NCBI GenBank assembly: GCA_026708965.1 | Contig: JAPOTY010000047.1 | Location: forward strand, 1-64,000 | Direction of reading: 5' to 3' | From: Gammaproteobacteria bacterium | GTDB taxonomy: Bacteria > Pseudomonadota > Gammaproteobacteria > Steroidobacterales > Foliamicaceae | DNA length: 64,000 nt | Shown: positions 18,005-26,747 of the stretch, piece by piece | Position numbering within the stretch: the stretch's first letter is position 1 | Layout of the letters: each line of letters begins with the position of its first letter | Position numbers and translations under genes: made by a program | The notes under the pieces: model-generated | The model's database searches: none | What the model saw: only the letters and a program-made list of their open reading frames with translations | Told to the model about the DNA's origin: nothing

Positions 18005-19162
18005 ATGAAAATCAGCGGTTGCGAAATCTTTTTAGTGGCGCTGCCCAACAGGCGGCATCATACTTGGGCCAGCAAGATGACGGCGCCCATCGGCCGCCAT
18101 GCGGTGGTGAGGGTGGATACCGATGAGGGGATCAGCGGCTGGGGGGAAGCCCCGGCCGGCATCTCCTGGGGCGGCCCCCACGGGCGCTATTGCGGCGAAT
18201 CCCCGGAAACCGTCCGGCATGTGATCGCCGCGCACCTGATCGAAGCCATCAAAGGGCTCGACCCGCGCGGTATCGCGGTGGTCCACAGCGCCATGGACAA
18301 AGCGGTGAAGGGCAATCCTTACGCCAAGGCGGCCTTGGACATGGCCTGCCACGATATCGCCGGGAAAGCGGCGGATGTGCCGGTCTATCGGCTGCTGGGG
18401 GGGCAATTCCGCGACCGCATCGAAGTGGCGCACTCGCTGGGCATCATGCCGGTGGAAAAATGCGTCGATGAGGCGGTGGCGGCGGTGGAGGAGGGCGCGA
18501 AAACGCTCAAATGCAAAACCGGCCTCGATCCGGAGCGCGATGTGGAGGTGGTCAGGAAACTGCGCGAGCGCCTGGGAAGCGAAGTCAGGATCAGGGTGGA
18601 CGGCAACGAGGGCTACCGCAATGTCTGGGAAGCGATCAATGTGACTAGGCGGCAGGAGGAATACGATATTCTCCTCTGCGAACAGCCCTTGATGGACAGC
18701 AGGCAGCTGGCGTTTGTGGCGGAGCGCATCGACTGCCCGGTGATGGCGGACGAATCCGCCTGGACCGTCCACGATATTCTCGAGCTTCACGAACTCAAGG
18801 CCGCTTCCTGTTTTTCCTGTTATGTGACCAAGCCGGGGGGCCTGCACCGGGCTAGGCAGCAGGCGGAAATAGCCGCCGCTTTGGGGATCTACTGCGATAT
18901 AGGCGGATCGATAGAATCCGGTATCGGCAACGCGGCCAATCTGCATCTGGGGGCCGCATTGCCGAACGCCACCCTGCCCAGCGTCTCTCCCGTGTGCAAG
19001 CCCGAAGGCGCTCAAGGCCCTTCGGTGGCAGGCGTTTATTACCTCGACGATCTGGTTGTCGAGCCTTTCAGGTTCGAGGACGGCTGCGTGCTGGTGCCGG
19101 ACGGCCCCGGCTTGGGCATTGAGGTGGATACGGACAAGCTTGAGAAATATGCGGCGCCATGA
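18005..19162 (+). CDS. Enolase-superfamily enzyme, mandelate racemase/muconate lactonizing type
   Basis: About 385 residues from ATG 18005. Metal ligands Asp199 (VDGNEG), Glu226 (CEQP) and Asp249 (ADES) are visible. Catalytic bases are the Lys pair K169-x-K171 and a second Lys276 (TKPGG), as in muconate lactonizing/dipeptide epimerase-type members. Such enzymes abstract a proton alpha to a carboxylate to racemise, cycloisomerise or dehydrate. The stop overlaps the ATG of the opine-type dehydrogenase (ATGA). The substrate is unknown but is presumably shared with the cluster. Confidence 0.92.
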   Translation: MKISGCEIFLVALPNRRHHTWASKMTAPIGRHAVVRVDTDEGISGWGEAPAGISWGGPHGRYCGESPETVRHVIAAHLIEAIKGLDPRGIAVVHSAMDKAVKGNPYAKAALDMACHDIAGKAADVPVYRLLGGQFRDRIEVAHSLGIMPVEKCVDEAVAAVEEGAKTLKCKTGLDPERDVEVVRKLRERLGSEVRIRVDGNEGYRNVWEAINVTRRQEEYDILLCEQPLMDSRQLAFVAERIDCPVMADESAWTVHDILELHELKAASCFSCYVTKPGGLHRARQQAEIAAALGIYCDIGGSIESGIGNAANLHLGAALPNATLPSVSPVCKPEGAQGPSVAGVYYLDDLVVEPFRFEDGCVLVPDGPGLGIEVDTDKLEKYAAP

Positions 19163-20253
19163 TCGTGGCGGTGCTGGGGGCCGGCAATGGCGGCGCTGCG
19201 GCGCTGGCGGATCTGGTTCAAAAGGGCTTCAGAGTCCGGCTCTGGAACCGCTCCGATAAGGCCCTGCGCCCTCTTCGGCGCGCAGGAGGCATTCAATACA
19301 ACGGCGTCTTGGGCGAGGGCTTGGCCGAGCCGGAGCGGATGACAACCGATTTGGCCGCTGCTATTGAAGACGCGGATGTGATTCTCAGTTGCTTGCCCAC
19401 TCCGGCGCACGGCCGCATCGCCGCGGCCTTGGCCGGATTCGGCGCCAATGCCGTCCCGGTCGTTTTGAATCCGGGGCATACCGGCGGCGCGCTGGAATTT
19501 GCGGCGGCATTCAACCGCCGCAACCTGCCCCCGCCGCCCACGGCCGAATTTTCCACATTGACGTATGTGGCGAGAAAGCCCCGGCCCGGCATGGTTTCGA
19601 TCACAGGCGCGGCGAAACAGGTGCGGGTGGCGGCGATGCCGGGCGGGGAAGCGGCGCTGAGCGCCGCCAAGGCTCTTTACCCGGCAGCGCAGACAGCCAC
19701 CGACGTGATCGCCACCGGCTTGGCGAACGTCAACATGGTGCTGCATCCGCCCGGCGCTATACTGGGCGCAGCATGGGTGGAGTCGTGCCGGGGCGATTTC
19801 ACGTTTTACGTGCAAGGCTTGCCCGATGGCGTGGGCCGCATCATGGTGGCGCTCGATCAGGAGCGGCTGGCAGTTGCCCGGCGTTACGGACATGATTTGC
19901 CGGATCTTTTTGCTGAAATGCAGTCCATAGGCACCATTGAAAGCGATGCGGACCCATCCGCCGGATTGGCGGCCGCGGTTCGCGCGGGCGAAGCGAACAG
20001 CCGCATCAAAGCGCCCGACTCGCTGGCCCACCGCTACTACCGCGAGGACTTCTGGTACGGAATCAAGCCCTTTCTCGCCCTCGCCAGGATCGCCGGCACG
20101 GAGGTTCCGGTCGCCGCCTCGCTGATGAAGCTGGCGGAAGTCCTGGCGGGCGGGGCGGCAATGCCCGAGGGACGCTCCGCCGCGGCGATGGGCATTGACG
20201 GGCTGGGCAAGGATGAATTGCTTGGATGGGTGCGGTTCGGCGCCGCGGAATAG
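19159..20253 (+). CDS. NAD/NADP octopine/nopaline (opine) dehydrogenase family protein
   Basis: A 364-residue dehydrogenase. The N-terminal Rossmann motif is VLGAGNGG (5-12), and the C-terminal all-helical domain has NVNMVLHPP, a landmark of the opine dehydrogenase family. These enzymes oxidatively split, or reductively form, a C-N bond between an amino acid and a 2-oxoacid. It overlaps the preceding enolase gene by 4 bp. In this cluster a catabolic role, opening a secondary amine, is plausible. It is followed at 7 bp by an aldehyde dehydrogenase. Confidence 0.9.
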   Translation: MIVAVLGAGNGGAAALADLVQKGFRVRLWNRSDKALRPLRRAGGIQYNGVLGEGLAEPERMTTDLAAAIEDADVILSCLPTPAHGRIAAALAGFGANAVPVVLNPGHTGGALEFAAAFNRRNLPPPPTAEFSTLTYVARKPRPGMVSITGAAKQVRVAAMPGGEAALSAAKALYPAAQTATDVIATGLANVNMVLHPPGAILGAAWVESCRGDFTFYVQGLPDGVGRIMVALDQERLAVARRYGHDLPDLFAEMQSIGTIESDADPSAGLAAAVRAGEANSRIKAPDSLAHRYYREDFWYGIKPFLALARIAGTEVPVAASLMKLAEVLAGGAAMPEGRSAAAMGIDGLGKDELLGWVRFGAAE

Positions 20254-20259
20254 AGCCTC

Positions 20260-21702
20260 GTGAAAAAATACGCAGCGTACCTGGCCGGGGAATGGGTTGA
20301 CGCCAGCGGCGGCTGCAACGCCATCATCGATCCGGCATCGGGTGAAGCGGTATCCGCAGTGCCTGCGCTGACCCCGCGGCATGTGGATGCGGCGGTGCGG
20401 GCGGCTCAACAAGCATTGGCGCGGAGCGGCTGGGCAAGCGATGCCAGGCTGCGCGCCGATGTGATGCTGCAATGGGCCGAGCGGATCGAAAAGAACGTCG
20501 GTGCCTTGGCGCGGCGGCTGACCTTGGAGAACGGCAAGCTGCTGGGCGAGGCAAAATTCGAGATCGGCAACCAGGTGAACGTGATCCGCTTCAATGCCGG
20601 ACTGGCCCGCGCCTTGAGCGGCCACAGCCATAGCCTGGGCGCCAAGGTGATGGGGGTGGTGGCGCGCGAGCCGATGGGCGTGGTGGCGGTGATCTCGCCG
20701 TGGAACTGGCCGATCAGTCTGCTGGTGCGCGATTTGGCGCCGGCGCTGGCGGCGGGCAATGCCGTGCTGTCCAAGCCCGCCTCGCAAACAGCGGGCGTCA
20801 GCGTGGAGATTTTGCGCCTGCTGGTGGAATGCGACGGCCTGCCGGAGGGCGTGGTTGGCATGCTGACGGGCTCCGGCGGCAGCGTGGGCCAAGCCATCGT
20901 GGAGCATCCCGGGATCGATATGATCGCCTTCACCGGCGACGGCGCCACCGGCAAGGGCATCGCCCGCGACGCGGCCTCCACCGTGAAAAAGGTGGCCCTT
21001 GAGCTGGGCGGCAAATCGCCTTTCGTGTTGTGCGCCGATGCCGATATGGACAAGGCGGTCTCAACCCTGGTGCGCTTTATCTTCCTCACCACCTGCGGGC
21101 AGATCTGCACGGCGCCTTCGCGCCTGCTGGTGGAGTCGTCGGTCAAAAAGGCGGTTTGCGAGCGTCTGGCCCGGGCGATAGAGGGCATCAAGGTAGGCCC
21201 CGGCCTGGATCCGGCCAGCCAGATGGGCGCCATCACCACCCGCGACCAATATGAGAAAATCCTCGGCTTTATTGAACTGGGCAAAAAGGAGGCCGCTCTG
21301 GTGGCCGGAGGCGGAGCGGTGGCCGATGTCGATCACGACAAGTGCAATTTTATTGCGCCGGCTATTTTTACCGATATGGATCCGCGATCGCCCTTGGTGC
21401 AGGAGGAGATCTTCGGCCCGGTGCTCACCGTGCAGTCCTTCGCCAGCGATGAGGAGGCCGTCCATCTTGCCAACGACACGCCTTTCGGTCTGGCGGCAGG
21501 CGTGTTCACCCAAAACCTCGACCGGGCCTGGTTCCTGTCCAGAGGCATCAAGGCCGGCACGGTTTGGATCAATAACTACAACCGCTTTTACGCTGAAACC
21601 GAAGTGGGAGGCTACAAGGAGAGCGGAGTGGGGCGCATGGCCGGCTTCGACGGCCTGCATGAATTCACCCAAACCAAGCATATTAATTTTGATTCCACTT
21701 GA
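20260..21702 (+). CDS. Aldehyde dehydrogenase family protein
   Basis: A 480-residue NAD(P)-dependent aldehyde dehydrogenase with GTG start at 20260. The oxyanion Asn is in PWNW (N149), the general base is Glu248 in LELGGK, and the catalytic cysteine is C283 in GQICTA. It belongs to the broad betaine/succinate-semialdehyde class. It probably oxidises an aldehyde released by the P450 or the opine-type enzyme. The next gene starts at TTG 21699, overlapping its stop. Confidence 0.95.
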   Translation: MKKYAAYLAGEWVDASGGCNAIIDPASGEAVSAVPALTPRHVDAAVRAAQQALARSGWASDARLRADVMLQWAERIEKNVGALARRLTLENGKLLGEAKFEIGNQVNVIRFNAGLARALSGHSHSLGAKVMGVVAREPMGVVAVISPWNWPISLLVRDLAPALAAGNAVLSKPASQTAGVSVEILRLLVECDGLPEGVVGMLTGSGGSVGQAIVEHPGIDMIAFTGDGATGKGIARDAASTVKKVALELGGKSPFVLCADADMDKAVSTLVRFIFLTTCGQICTAPSRLLVESSVKKAVCERLARAIEGIKVGPGLDPASQMGAITTRDQYEKILGFIELGKKEAALVAGGGAVADVDHDKCNFIAPAIFTDMDPRSPLVQEEIFGPVLTVQSFASDEEAVHLANDTPFGLAAGVFTQNLDRAWFLSRGIKAGTVWINNYNRFYAETEVGGYKESGVGRMAGFDGLHEFTQTKHINFDST

Positions 21703-22622
21703 GCGATATTGCGATGCCCGATAAACGCCACGCCCCCGGAAAGCTGAAGTCTCTGAAAATAGCCGTATTGGGCGGCGACGAGCGCGAACAGGAAATCGCC
21801 CGTCTGGCGGTTGCCGCCGGCGCCCGCGTAACGGCCTTCGGCTTCCCTTGGCCCGAAGGCGGGGTGGCCGGCGCCGCCTTGGCCCCGACCGCGCGGGATT
21901 GCTTGCAGGGCGCCGGATTCTGCCTTATGCCCATACCCGGCATCGCTTCGGACGGCAGCATTTTCGCCGACGAGAAGATCATTCCCAGGGAAAGCCTGCT
22001 TTCCGTCATGGCCGACGGCGCCCATATCATCCTAGGCAAAGCGGATGAGGGTTTGAGCGAAGCGGCGCGCCGCCTGGGCATCGGCATCCACGAATATGAG
22101 CACGACCAGGAACTGATGCTGCTGCGAGCGCCGGCGATTGTGGAAGCCGCCATCAGAATCATTATCGAGAACACCGCCATCACTATCCATAACGCCTCCG
22201 TGTGCGTGGTCGGCCACGGCAATATCGGCTCGGTGCTGACGCGCTCCCTGATCGCCCTCGGCGCCCGGGTCACGGTGGCGGCGCGCAATCCGGCGCAGCG
22301 CGCCATGGCCTATACAGCGGGCGCCGAAGGCCTGCCTTTGGAGCGCCTTAACGAAGCGGCGCCGGGTTTTGACATGATTCTTTCGACCGTGCCGGCGCCT
22401 CTCGTCACCCCGCGGCTGATCGATGCATTGCCCTCAACCGCCTTGGTGATGGACTTGTCCGCGCCGCCGGGCGGCGTTGATCTCGATTATGCGAGGCGCA
22501 GCAGCCGCAAGGCGATCTGGGCGCGGGCCCTAGGGCGCAGGGCGCCGGTCACGGTGGGCGCAAGTCAATGGGCGGGCATTGCCAGGATCATTGACAGGGT
22601 GCTGGAGGGGAAGGCCGGATGA
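21699..22622 (+). CDS. Dipicolinate synthase subunit A-like NAD-binding protein
   Basis: About 302-307 residues (TTG 21699 or ATG 21714). The protein has an N-terminal sensing domain, then a Rossmann motif VVGHGNIGSVLTRSL near residues 171-185 and VAARNPAQ. This is the DpaA/SpoVFA domain order. In spore formers DpaA works with a flavoprotein DpaB; no DpaB is present and nothing else suggests sporulation. A role as a cyclic-imine or ring-forming/ring-reducing oxidoreductase in the cluster is inferred. Its end overlaps the ATG of the amidohydrolase (ATGA). Confidence 0.75.
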   Translation: MSDIAMPDKRHAPGKLKSLKIAVLGGDEREQEIARLAVAAGARVTAFGFPWPEGGVAGAALAPTARDCLQGAGFCLMPIPGIASDGSIFADEKIIPRESLLSVMADGAHIILGKADEGLSEAARRLGIGIHEYEHDQELMLLRAPAIVEAAIRIIIENTAITIHNASVCVVGHGNIGSVLTRSLIALGARVTVAARNPAQRAMAYTAGAEGLPLERLNEAAPGFDMILSTVPAPLVTPRLIDALPSTALVMDLSAPPGGVDLDYARRSSRKAIWARALGRRAPVTVGASQWAGIARIIDRVLEGKAG

Positions 22623-23965
22623 AGGCGGATCTGACCATTCGCAACGCCCGGGTGGTTGACCACTCGGGCGAGTTCTTCGGCGGCATTGCCGTGAAGGACG
22701 GCAAGATCCTCATGGTTGGCGCCAGCGATGCCTTGCCGCAGGCAAAGCGCGTGATCGATGCGCAAGGCCGGTGCTTGTTCCCGGGCGTCATCGACACGCA
22801 TTGCCATCTTGGAGTGGCGTATCCCTACGATGAGGACATGCGCACGGAAACCGCCCAGGCGGCCCGCGGCGGCATCTCCACCATCTTTTTGTACATCCGC
22901 AATAAGAAGGAATCCTATCTGCCGTTTTACGACGAGCGCCGCGGCATTGGCGAGGAGCACGCCTGCATCGATTTCGGCTTTCATTTCGGCATCCAGCGCG
23001 AAGAGCATATCCGCGAAATTCCGGCCATCGTCGAGCATACCGGCGTGCAATCCTTCAAGCTCTATTTCGGCTACGAGCCGGATAATCCCATAGGGATCGT
23101 TCCGGCCAACGACGGCTGGGTTTACGCCACCATGCTGCAAGTGGCCAAGCTGCCGCAGGGCGTGGTGTCGGTGCATTGCGAGAACACCGCCATCGCTTCC
23201 TGGTTCAAGCAGGACATGCTGGCATCCGGGCGCCAGGACCTGGGCGCCTACACCGAATCGCGCCCCGCCTTCTGCGAAGTGGAAACCATCAAGCGCATGA
23301 TCTTTCTGGCGGAGCGCACCGGCTGCGCCCTGCAACTGGTGCATACCTCCGTGGGCGCCGGCCCGGATCTGGCCTCCGAGGCACGCGCCAAGGGCTTGGA
23401 CGTGACCGTGGAAACCTGCCCCCATTACCTCACCCGCACCTGCTACGACGAAGATCTGGACATGACGGCCAAGATTTCGCCGCCTTTGCGCGACCGCGAG
23501 CAACTGGAATGGCTGTGGCGGGGGATGCTGGCGGATAAGGTCAATTCCATCGGCAGCGACCATGTGCCTTTCCTTCCCAAAAAAGGCGAGGATTTATGGA
23601 CCGAGTTTCCCGGCGTGGTCAGCTTTCCTTGGGAATTGCCGCTGCTGATTACCCATGGGGTCATCAACCGGGGCCTGTCGCTGCAGCAGCTGGTGAGGGT
23701 GAACTCATACGGGCCGGCCAGGCGCTTTGGCTACTATCCGCGCAAAGGCTCGCTGGAGCCGAACACGGATGCGGATCTGGTGCTGGTGGATCTCGAGGAG
23801 GAACGCGAGGTGAGGCATAACGGCCGCGGCACCTGCATCTATGAAGGAATGAAGCTGAAGGGCTGGCCGGTCCTGACGATCTCGAACGGCCGCGTCGTTT
23901 ATGAAAACGGCGAAATCGACGACCAGCAGCAGGGCAAGGGCATCTGCATTACCCGTCCCGCCTGA
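22619..23965 (+). CDS. Dihydropyrimidinase/hydantoinase-family amidohydrolase
   Basis: A 448-residue cyclic-amide hydrolase. Metal ligands and the active-site set are visible: H61 and H63 (DTHCH), the carbamylated Lys147 (SFKLYFG), H186 (SVHCEN), H242 (LVHTSV) and D314 (GSDHVPF). This binuclear arrangement is that of dihydropyrimidinase, hydantoinase and allantoinase, which open a cyclic ureide to an N-carbamoyl acid. It overlaps the DpaA-like gene by 4 bp and ends 35 bp before the next amidohydrolase, with a small hairpin between. The substrate is unknown. Confidence 0.93.
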   Translation: MKADLTIRNARVVDHSGEFFGGIAVKDGKILMVGASDALPQAKRVIDAQGRCLFPGVIDTHCHLGVAYPYDEDMRTETAQAARGGISTIFLYIRNKKESYLPFYDERRGIGEEHACIDFGFHFGIQREEHIREIPAIVEHTGVQSFKLYFGYEPDNPIGIVPANDGWVYATMLQVAKLPQGVVSVHCENTAIASWFKQDMLASGRQDLGAYTESRPAFCEVETIKRMIFLAERTGCALQLVHTSVGAGPDLASEARAKGLDVTVETCPHYLTRTCYDEDLDMTAKISPPLRDREQLEWLWRGMLADKVNSIGSDHVPFLPKKGEDLWTEFPGVVSFPWELPLLITHGVINRGLSLQQLVRVNSYGPARRFGYYPRKGSLEPNTDADLVLVDLEEEREVRHNGRGTCIYEGMKLKGWPVLTISNGRVVYENGEIDDQQQGKGICITRPA

Positions 23966-23974
23966 TCAGGGCCG

Positions 23975-23995
23975 TGTTAGCACTACGCGCTAACA
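23975..23995 (+). repeat. Perfect 7-bp stem hairpin between two amidohydrolase genes
   Basis: TGTTAGC-ACTACGC-GCTAACA sits in the 35-bp gap. There is no T-run, so it is more likely an mRNA-processing or stability hairpin than a terminator. Confidence 0.5.
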
Positions 23996-24011
23996 GGCTT
24001 TGGATCTAGCG

Positions 24012-25187
24012 ATGCCTGCCAGCCCCGTCGCCATTTCCGGCAATAGCGGCGCCCTCATCAGAAACGTCGCCTTTCCCGGCTCGAATCAGGCGCTGGAGAT
24101 TGCGTTTTCCGATGGAAAAATAGCGGCAATCAGGGAGCTTGACGCCGCGGTCGAGTGGGTTTGCCTGCCGCCGCTGGTGGATAAGCATGTCCACGCCAAC
24201 CGGGCCTTTACCTTGGCGGGGCGCAAGCCCGATTCCTTTGAGCACGCCATTGCCTTGACCCTGGAAATGCTCGGCAGCTTTGGCCGCGATCAATACCGCG
24301 CCCATGCGCGGAAGCTGTTTCAGCGGGCTTTTTCCCATGGCACCACCGGCATCAGGACCCATGCCGACCTCGATGGCTCGACCCGTCTGGCAGCAGTGCA
24401 GGGCACCCTGGATGCCGCAGCGGAAATGGCTGCGACGATGCAAATCGAGGTGGTTGCCTTTGCGACGCAGCGGCTGGATCCGCTGGCCGCCAGCGCCAGA
24501 AGCCTGATTGCAGAGGCGCTGGCCGCAGGCGCCAGCCTCATCGGCGCCGCCCCGGCGCTGTATGCCGAGCCGAAGCGCTCGATTGATGCCGTGGTCGAAT
24601 TGGCGATCAAGCATGGCGCGGCGCTTGACTTGCATCAGGACGAGCACCTGAACCCGGAGCTTGCATCCGTCGATTATCTCGCCGACGCGGCGATCAGCAA
24701 TGGCTTGCAAGGAAGGCTCACGCTTAGTCACGGCTGCGTCTTGTCTGTGCTGGAGCCGTCGGCGCGCAAAAAAATCATTGAAAAACTGCTGCGGGCACAA
24801 ATCGAGGTGGTGGCTCTTCCGCTCACCAATCTGTACCTGCAGGACCGGGGCGGCGGCACGCCGAGACAACGCGGATTGACCTGTGTGCATGAGATGCTTG
24901 ATGCAGGTATCGAACTGCGCTTTGCCAGCGATAATGTTTGCGATGCTTTTTATCCCTACGGCGATGCGGATTTGCTGGACACGCTGCATGCCGGCATGCT
25001 GGGAGCGCAACTGGATTCAATCGCGGCGCTGGTGAAATCGGTTTGCGACGGCCGCTCAAAGCCGCACGTCGGCGAGCCGGCGAATCTGGTGCTGGTGCAG
25101 GGCGCGGACTTCAGCGACATCCTGTCGAGGCGCCCCGCCGAAAGAATCATCATCCAGAACGGGAGACCCATCGAATTGGAGGATTAG
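24012..25187 (+). CDS. Cytosine-deaminase (CodA)-like amidohydrolase
   Basis: About 391 residues from ATG 24012; a TTG at 24000 is also possible. The architecture matches cytosine/creatinine deaminase-type enzymes. It has a metal-site HVHANR near residue 58, HQDEH (metal His and Glu), a TLSHGC His, LPLTNLYLQ, and SDNVCDAFYPYG with the catalytic Asp. These enzymes deaminate cytosine, isocytosine, creatinine or related ring amidines. Next to a hydantoinase-type gene it suggests an amidine-to-ureide route. It is the last gene before the toxin-antitoxin block. Confidence 0.85.
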   Translation: MPASPVAISGNSGALIRNVAFPGSNQALEIAFSDGKIAAIRELDAAVEWVCLPPLVDKHVHANRAFTLAGRKPDSFEHAIALTLEMLGSFGRDQYRAHARKLFQRAFSHGTTGIRTHADLDGSTRLAAVQGTLDAAAEMAATMQIEVVAFATQRLDPLAASARSLIAEALAAGASLIGAAPALYAEPKRSIDAVVELAIKHGAALDLHQDEHLNPELASVDYLADAAISNGLQGRLTLSHGCVLSVLEPSARKKIIEKLLRAQIEVVALPLTNLYLQDRGGGTPRQRGLTCVHEMLDAGIELRFASDNVCDAFYPYGDADLLDTLHAGMLGAQLDSIAALVKSVCDGRSKPHVGEPANLVLVQGADFSDILSRRPAERIIIQNGRPIELED

Positions 25188-25197
25188 CAGAAATTCC

Positions 25198-25230
25198 TCA
25201 TTATGATGTTATAGAAGTGTCATTATGATG
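25198..25230 (+). promoter_or_regulatory. Operator/promoter of the xre-res operon
   Basis: TCATTATGATG occurs twice (25198-25208 and 25220-25230), spaced 22 bp or two helical turns. An extended -10, TGTTATAGA (25207-25215), lies between them. This layout suits autorepression by the antitoxin encoded at 25264. Confidence 0.55.
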
Positions 25231-25263
25231 ATAAGCTGGGATAAAACACAACAGGAGAATCCC

Positions 25264-25701
25264 ATGGAGCAGAGCGCTGGGCGCTCAGCCCTTCAGCCGA
25301 TGGCGGGCATAGACATTCCGATATCGGCCTTTGGCAATACCAGCGCGTTTATACGCGTTGTGCGGGAGGGAGTTCCCGGAAAGGTTGTGAAGCAGGCCGT
25401 GGATGTGGTGGGTCAGCGCGATTTGTTCGTTCGTCTGGTGGGAGTCTCATCCGGAAATCTGAATCGCGTCTATCGCCGTCCCAGCCTTAGCGCCGCCCAG
25501 TCGGAAGCGCTCCTGGATGCGCTATGGGTGTTTTACCGCGCGTCAACGGTCCTGGGCGGGCTGGATGCCGCGCAAGAATGGCTGGAGACGCCGCTTGCCG
25601 CTATGGGCGGGCAGCGTCCGCTTGAGTTTTGCGACACCTTCAGCGGTCGCCGTTTGGTGCAGCAGGCGATCGCCAAGATCGAGCACGGCGAATTTCCCTG
25701 A
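25264..25701 (+). CDS. Xre/MbcA/ParS-type (DUF2384) antitoxin
   Basis: About 145 residues, starting at ATG 25264, which has AGGAGA 8 bp upstream; earlier in-frame codons are the operator. An Xre-like helix-turn-helix region (LVGVSSGNLNRVYRRPSLS) is followed by the DUF2384 toxin-binding domain with WLETPLAAMGGQRPLEFCD. Such antitoxins neutralise RES toxins and repress their own promoter. The stop overlaps the toxin ATG by one base (TGATG), the usual tight coupling. Confidence 0.9.
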   Translation: MEQSAGRSALQPMAGIDIPISAFGNTSAFIRVVREGVPGKVVKQAVDVVGQRDLFVRLVGVSSGNLNRVYRRPSLSAAQSEALLDALWVFYRASTVLGGLDAAQEWLETPLAAMGGQRPLEFCDTFSGRRLVQQAIAKIEHGEFP

Positions 25702-26177
25702 TGCGGATCTACCGGATATGCCCGGTCGAGCATCTTGAGAATTTTGAAGGTTGCGGGGCCAGTTTTAGAGACGGCGGGCGCTGGAATATAGCGGGCGTTT
25801 CCGTTCTCTACTTCGCCGAGAGCGCAAGCGTGGCGATGCTGGAAATGGCGAACTATTTGCCGTCGCCGCGCATGGTGCCCGCCGCCTACCGGCTCGGCGT
25901 CTATGAGGTTGCGTCTTCCGCGTCCATGAAAAGATGGCAGGCACGCGACCTGCCGAAAGACTGGAATGAATTTCCGCATTCGCAGTGGACCCGGAAAGAG
26001 GGAACCGAATGGCTGCTTCGCGGCAAGGAATCGCTGCTCTCCGTGCCCAGCGCCGCCGTGCCCGGGGGTTTGGGGAATATCGTGCTGGCGAGTCCGCAAA
26101 GACTTGCGTCTGCCGAGATCAAGATAGTCGAAGCGCTTGACGACCTCTACGATTCGCGAGCGTTCGCGGAACAATAG
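25701..26177 (+). CDS. RES-domain toxin
   Basis: A 158-residue RES toxin. The conserved Arg is in SFRDGGRWN, the Glu in YFAESASVAMLE, and a Ser-containing LLSVPSAAV lies near the C-terminus, the three signature residues of the family. Characterised RES toxins degrade NAD+ or ADP-ribosylate targets when not bound by the DUF2384 antitoxin. The upstream antitoxin is coupled by a 1-bp overlap. Its 3' end overlaps the end of a decayed PIN gene on the other strand. Confidence 0.92.
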   Translation: MRIYRICPVEHLENFEGCGASFRDGGRWNIAGVSVLYFAESASVAMLEMANYLPSPRMVPAAYRLGVYEVASSASMKRWQARDLPKDWNEFPHSQWTRKEGTEWLLRGKESLLSVPSAAVPGGLGNIVLASPQRLASAEIKIVEALDDLYDSRAFAEQ

Positions 26178-26432
26178 ATGCTGGCCTTCTCCCGGAAGCC
26201 TTTCCAACTCCAAACGGCCCGGATTACAGGGGAACGGTCAGTCAGGTCCCATCCCGCGCCCAAAGCATCTTTCAATTCAAGCGCGCCCGGCAGGCGGCCT
26301 CCAGAAAGGACTTCATCACGCACTATGTCCGTTATCGTCACCCACCCGTAGAGTTGGCGCAACAAATCAAACGCGCCAGCCGAGGCGAGGCCAATCAGGG
26401 CTGGCATCCGCTACGACGATTCTTTTCGCCAT
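26147..26432 (-). pseudogene. PIN-domain (DUF3368-like) toxin, frameshifted and truncated
   Basis: The N-terminus reads MAKRIVVADASP from ATG 26432, with the PIN Asp. The frame then shifts, and the continuation (LIGLASAGAFDLLRQLYG...) is found in another frame from about 26407. Later conserved acidic residues, usually LD-GE-A, are missing because the frame ends after GWDLTDRSP with unrelated sequence. Both a frameshift and loss of the C-terminal half are therefore visible. It overlaps the UPF0175 gene, the usual arrangement for this pair. The frameshift alone could be a sequencing error; the C-terminal loss could not. Confidence 0.65.
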
Positions 26433-26686
26433 GCCTCAGCAAAATCCGCGTCAGCTTTCACGGTGTCCGCCGATCCAGAAACAACTGGAATGCCAAGCCG
26501 CGACACATGCTGGATAAATCCCGCGACTCCAAGGCCGGAGAATTTCGCGGCCAGCCCCAGCGAAAGACTGCGCTCTTGAAACAAGGCTGTAGCGATTGCC
26601 TGCCGGACCCCAGGCTCGCCGAGCAGCGCGTCGTCGCTCAAGTGGATCAGCAAAGCTTCCGGCTGGTGGCGATTGAGCACCATCAC
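26411..26686 (-). CDS. UPF0175 family antitoxin
   Basis: A 91-residue protein. The UPF0175 core is visible: ATALFQERSLSLGLAAKFSG followed by the second helix and RLGIPVV. These small proteins are antitoxins of PIN-domain toxins encoded immediately downstream, here the broken gene at 26147-26432, with which it overlaps by about 22 bp. With its toxin inactive it may now be an orphan. The start could also be the next codon, ATG 26683. Confidence 0.75.
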   Translation of the reverse strand: MMVLNRHQPEALLIHLSDDALLGEPGVRQAIATALFQERSLSLGLAAKFSGLGVAGFIQHVSRLGIPVVSGSADTVKADADFAEAWRKESS

Positions 26687-26747
26687 CGGCTGCTTGCGTG
26701 CCGCCGCTGCCTCGGAGAAATGGCTTCGCCGCGCTCCTTTGGAAAGT

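Noticed and set aside
19039..20907. 622-residue minus-strand open frame
   Set aside because: It is the shadow of the opine-type and aldehyde dehydrogenase genes, rich in His, Arg and Gln with no motifs.
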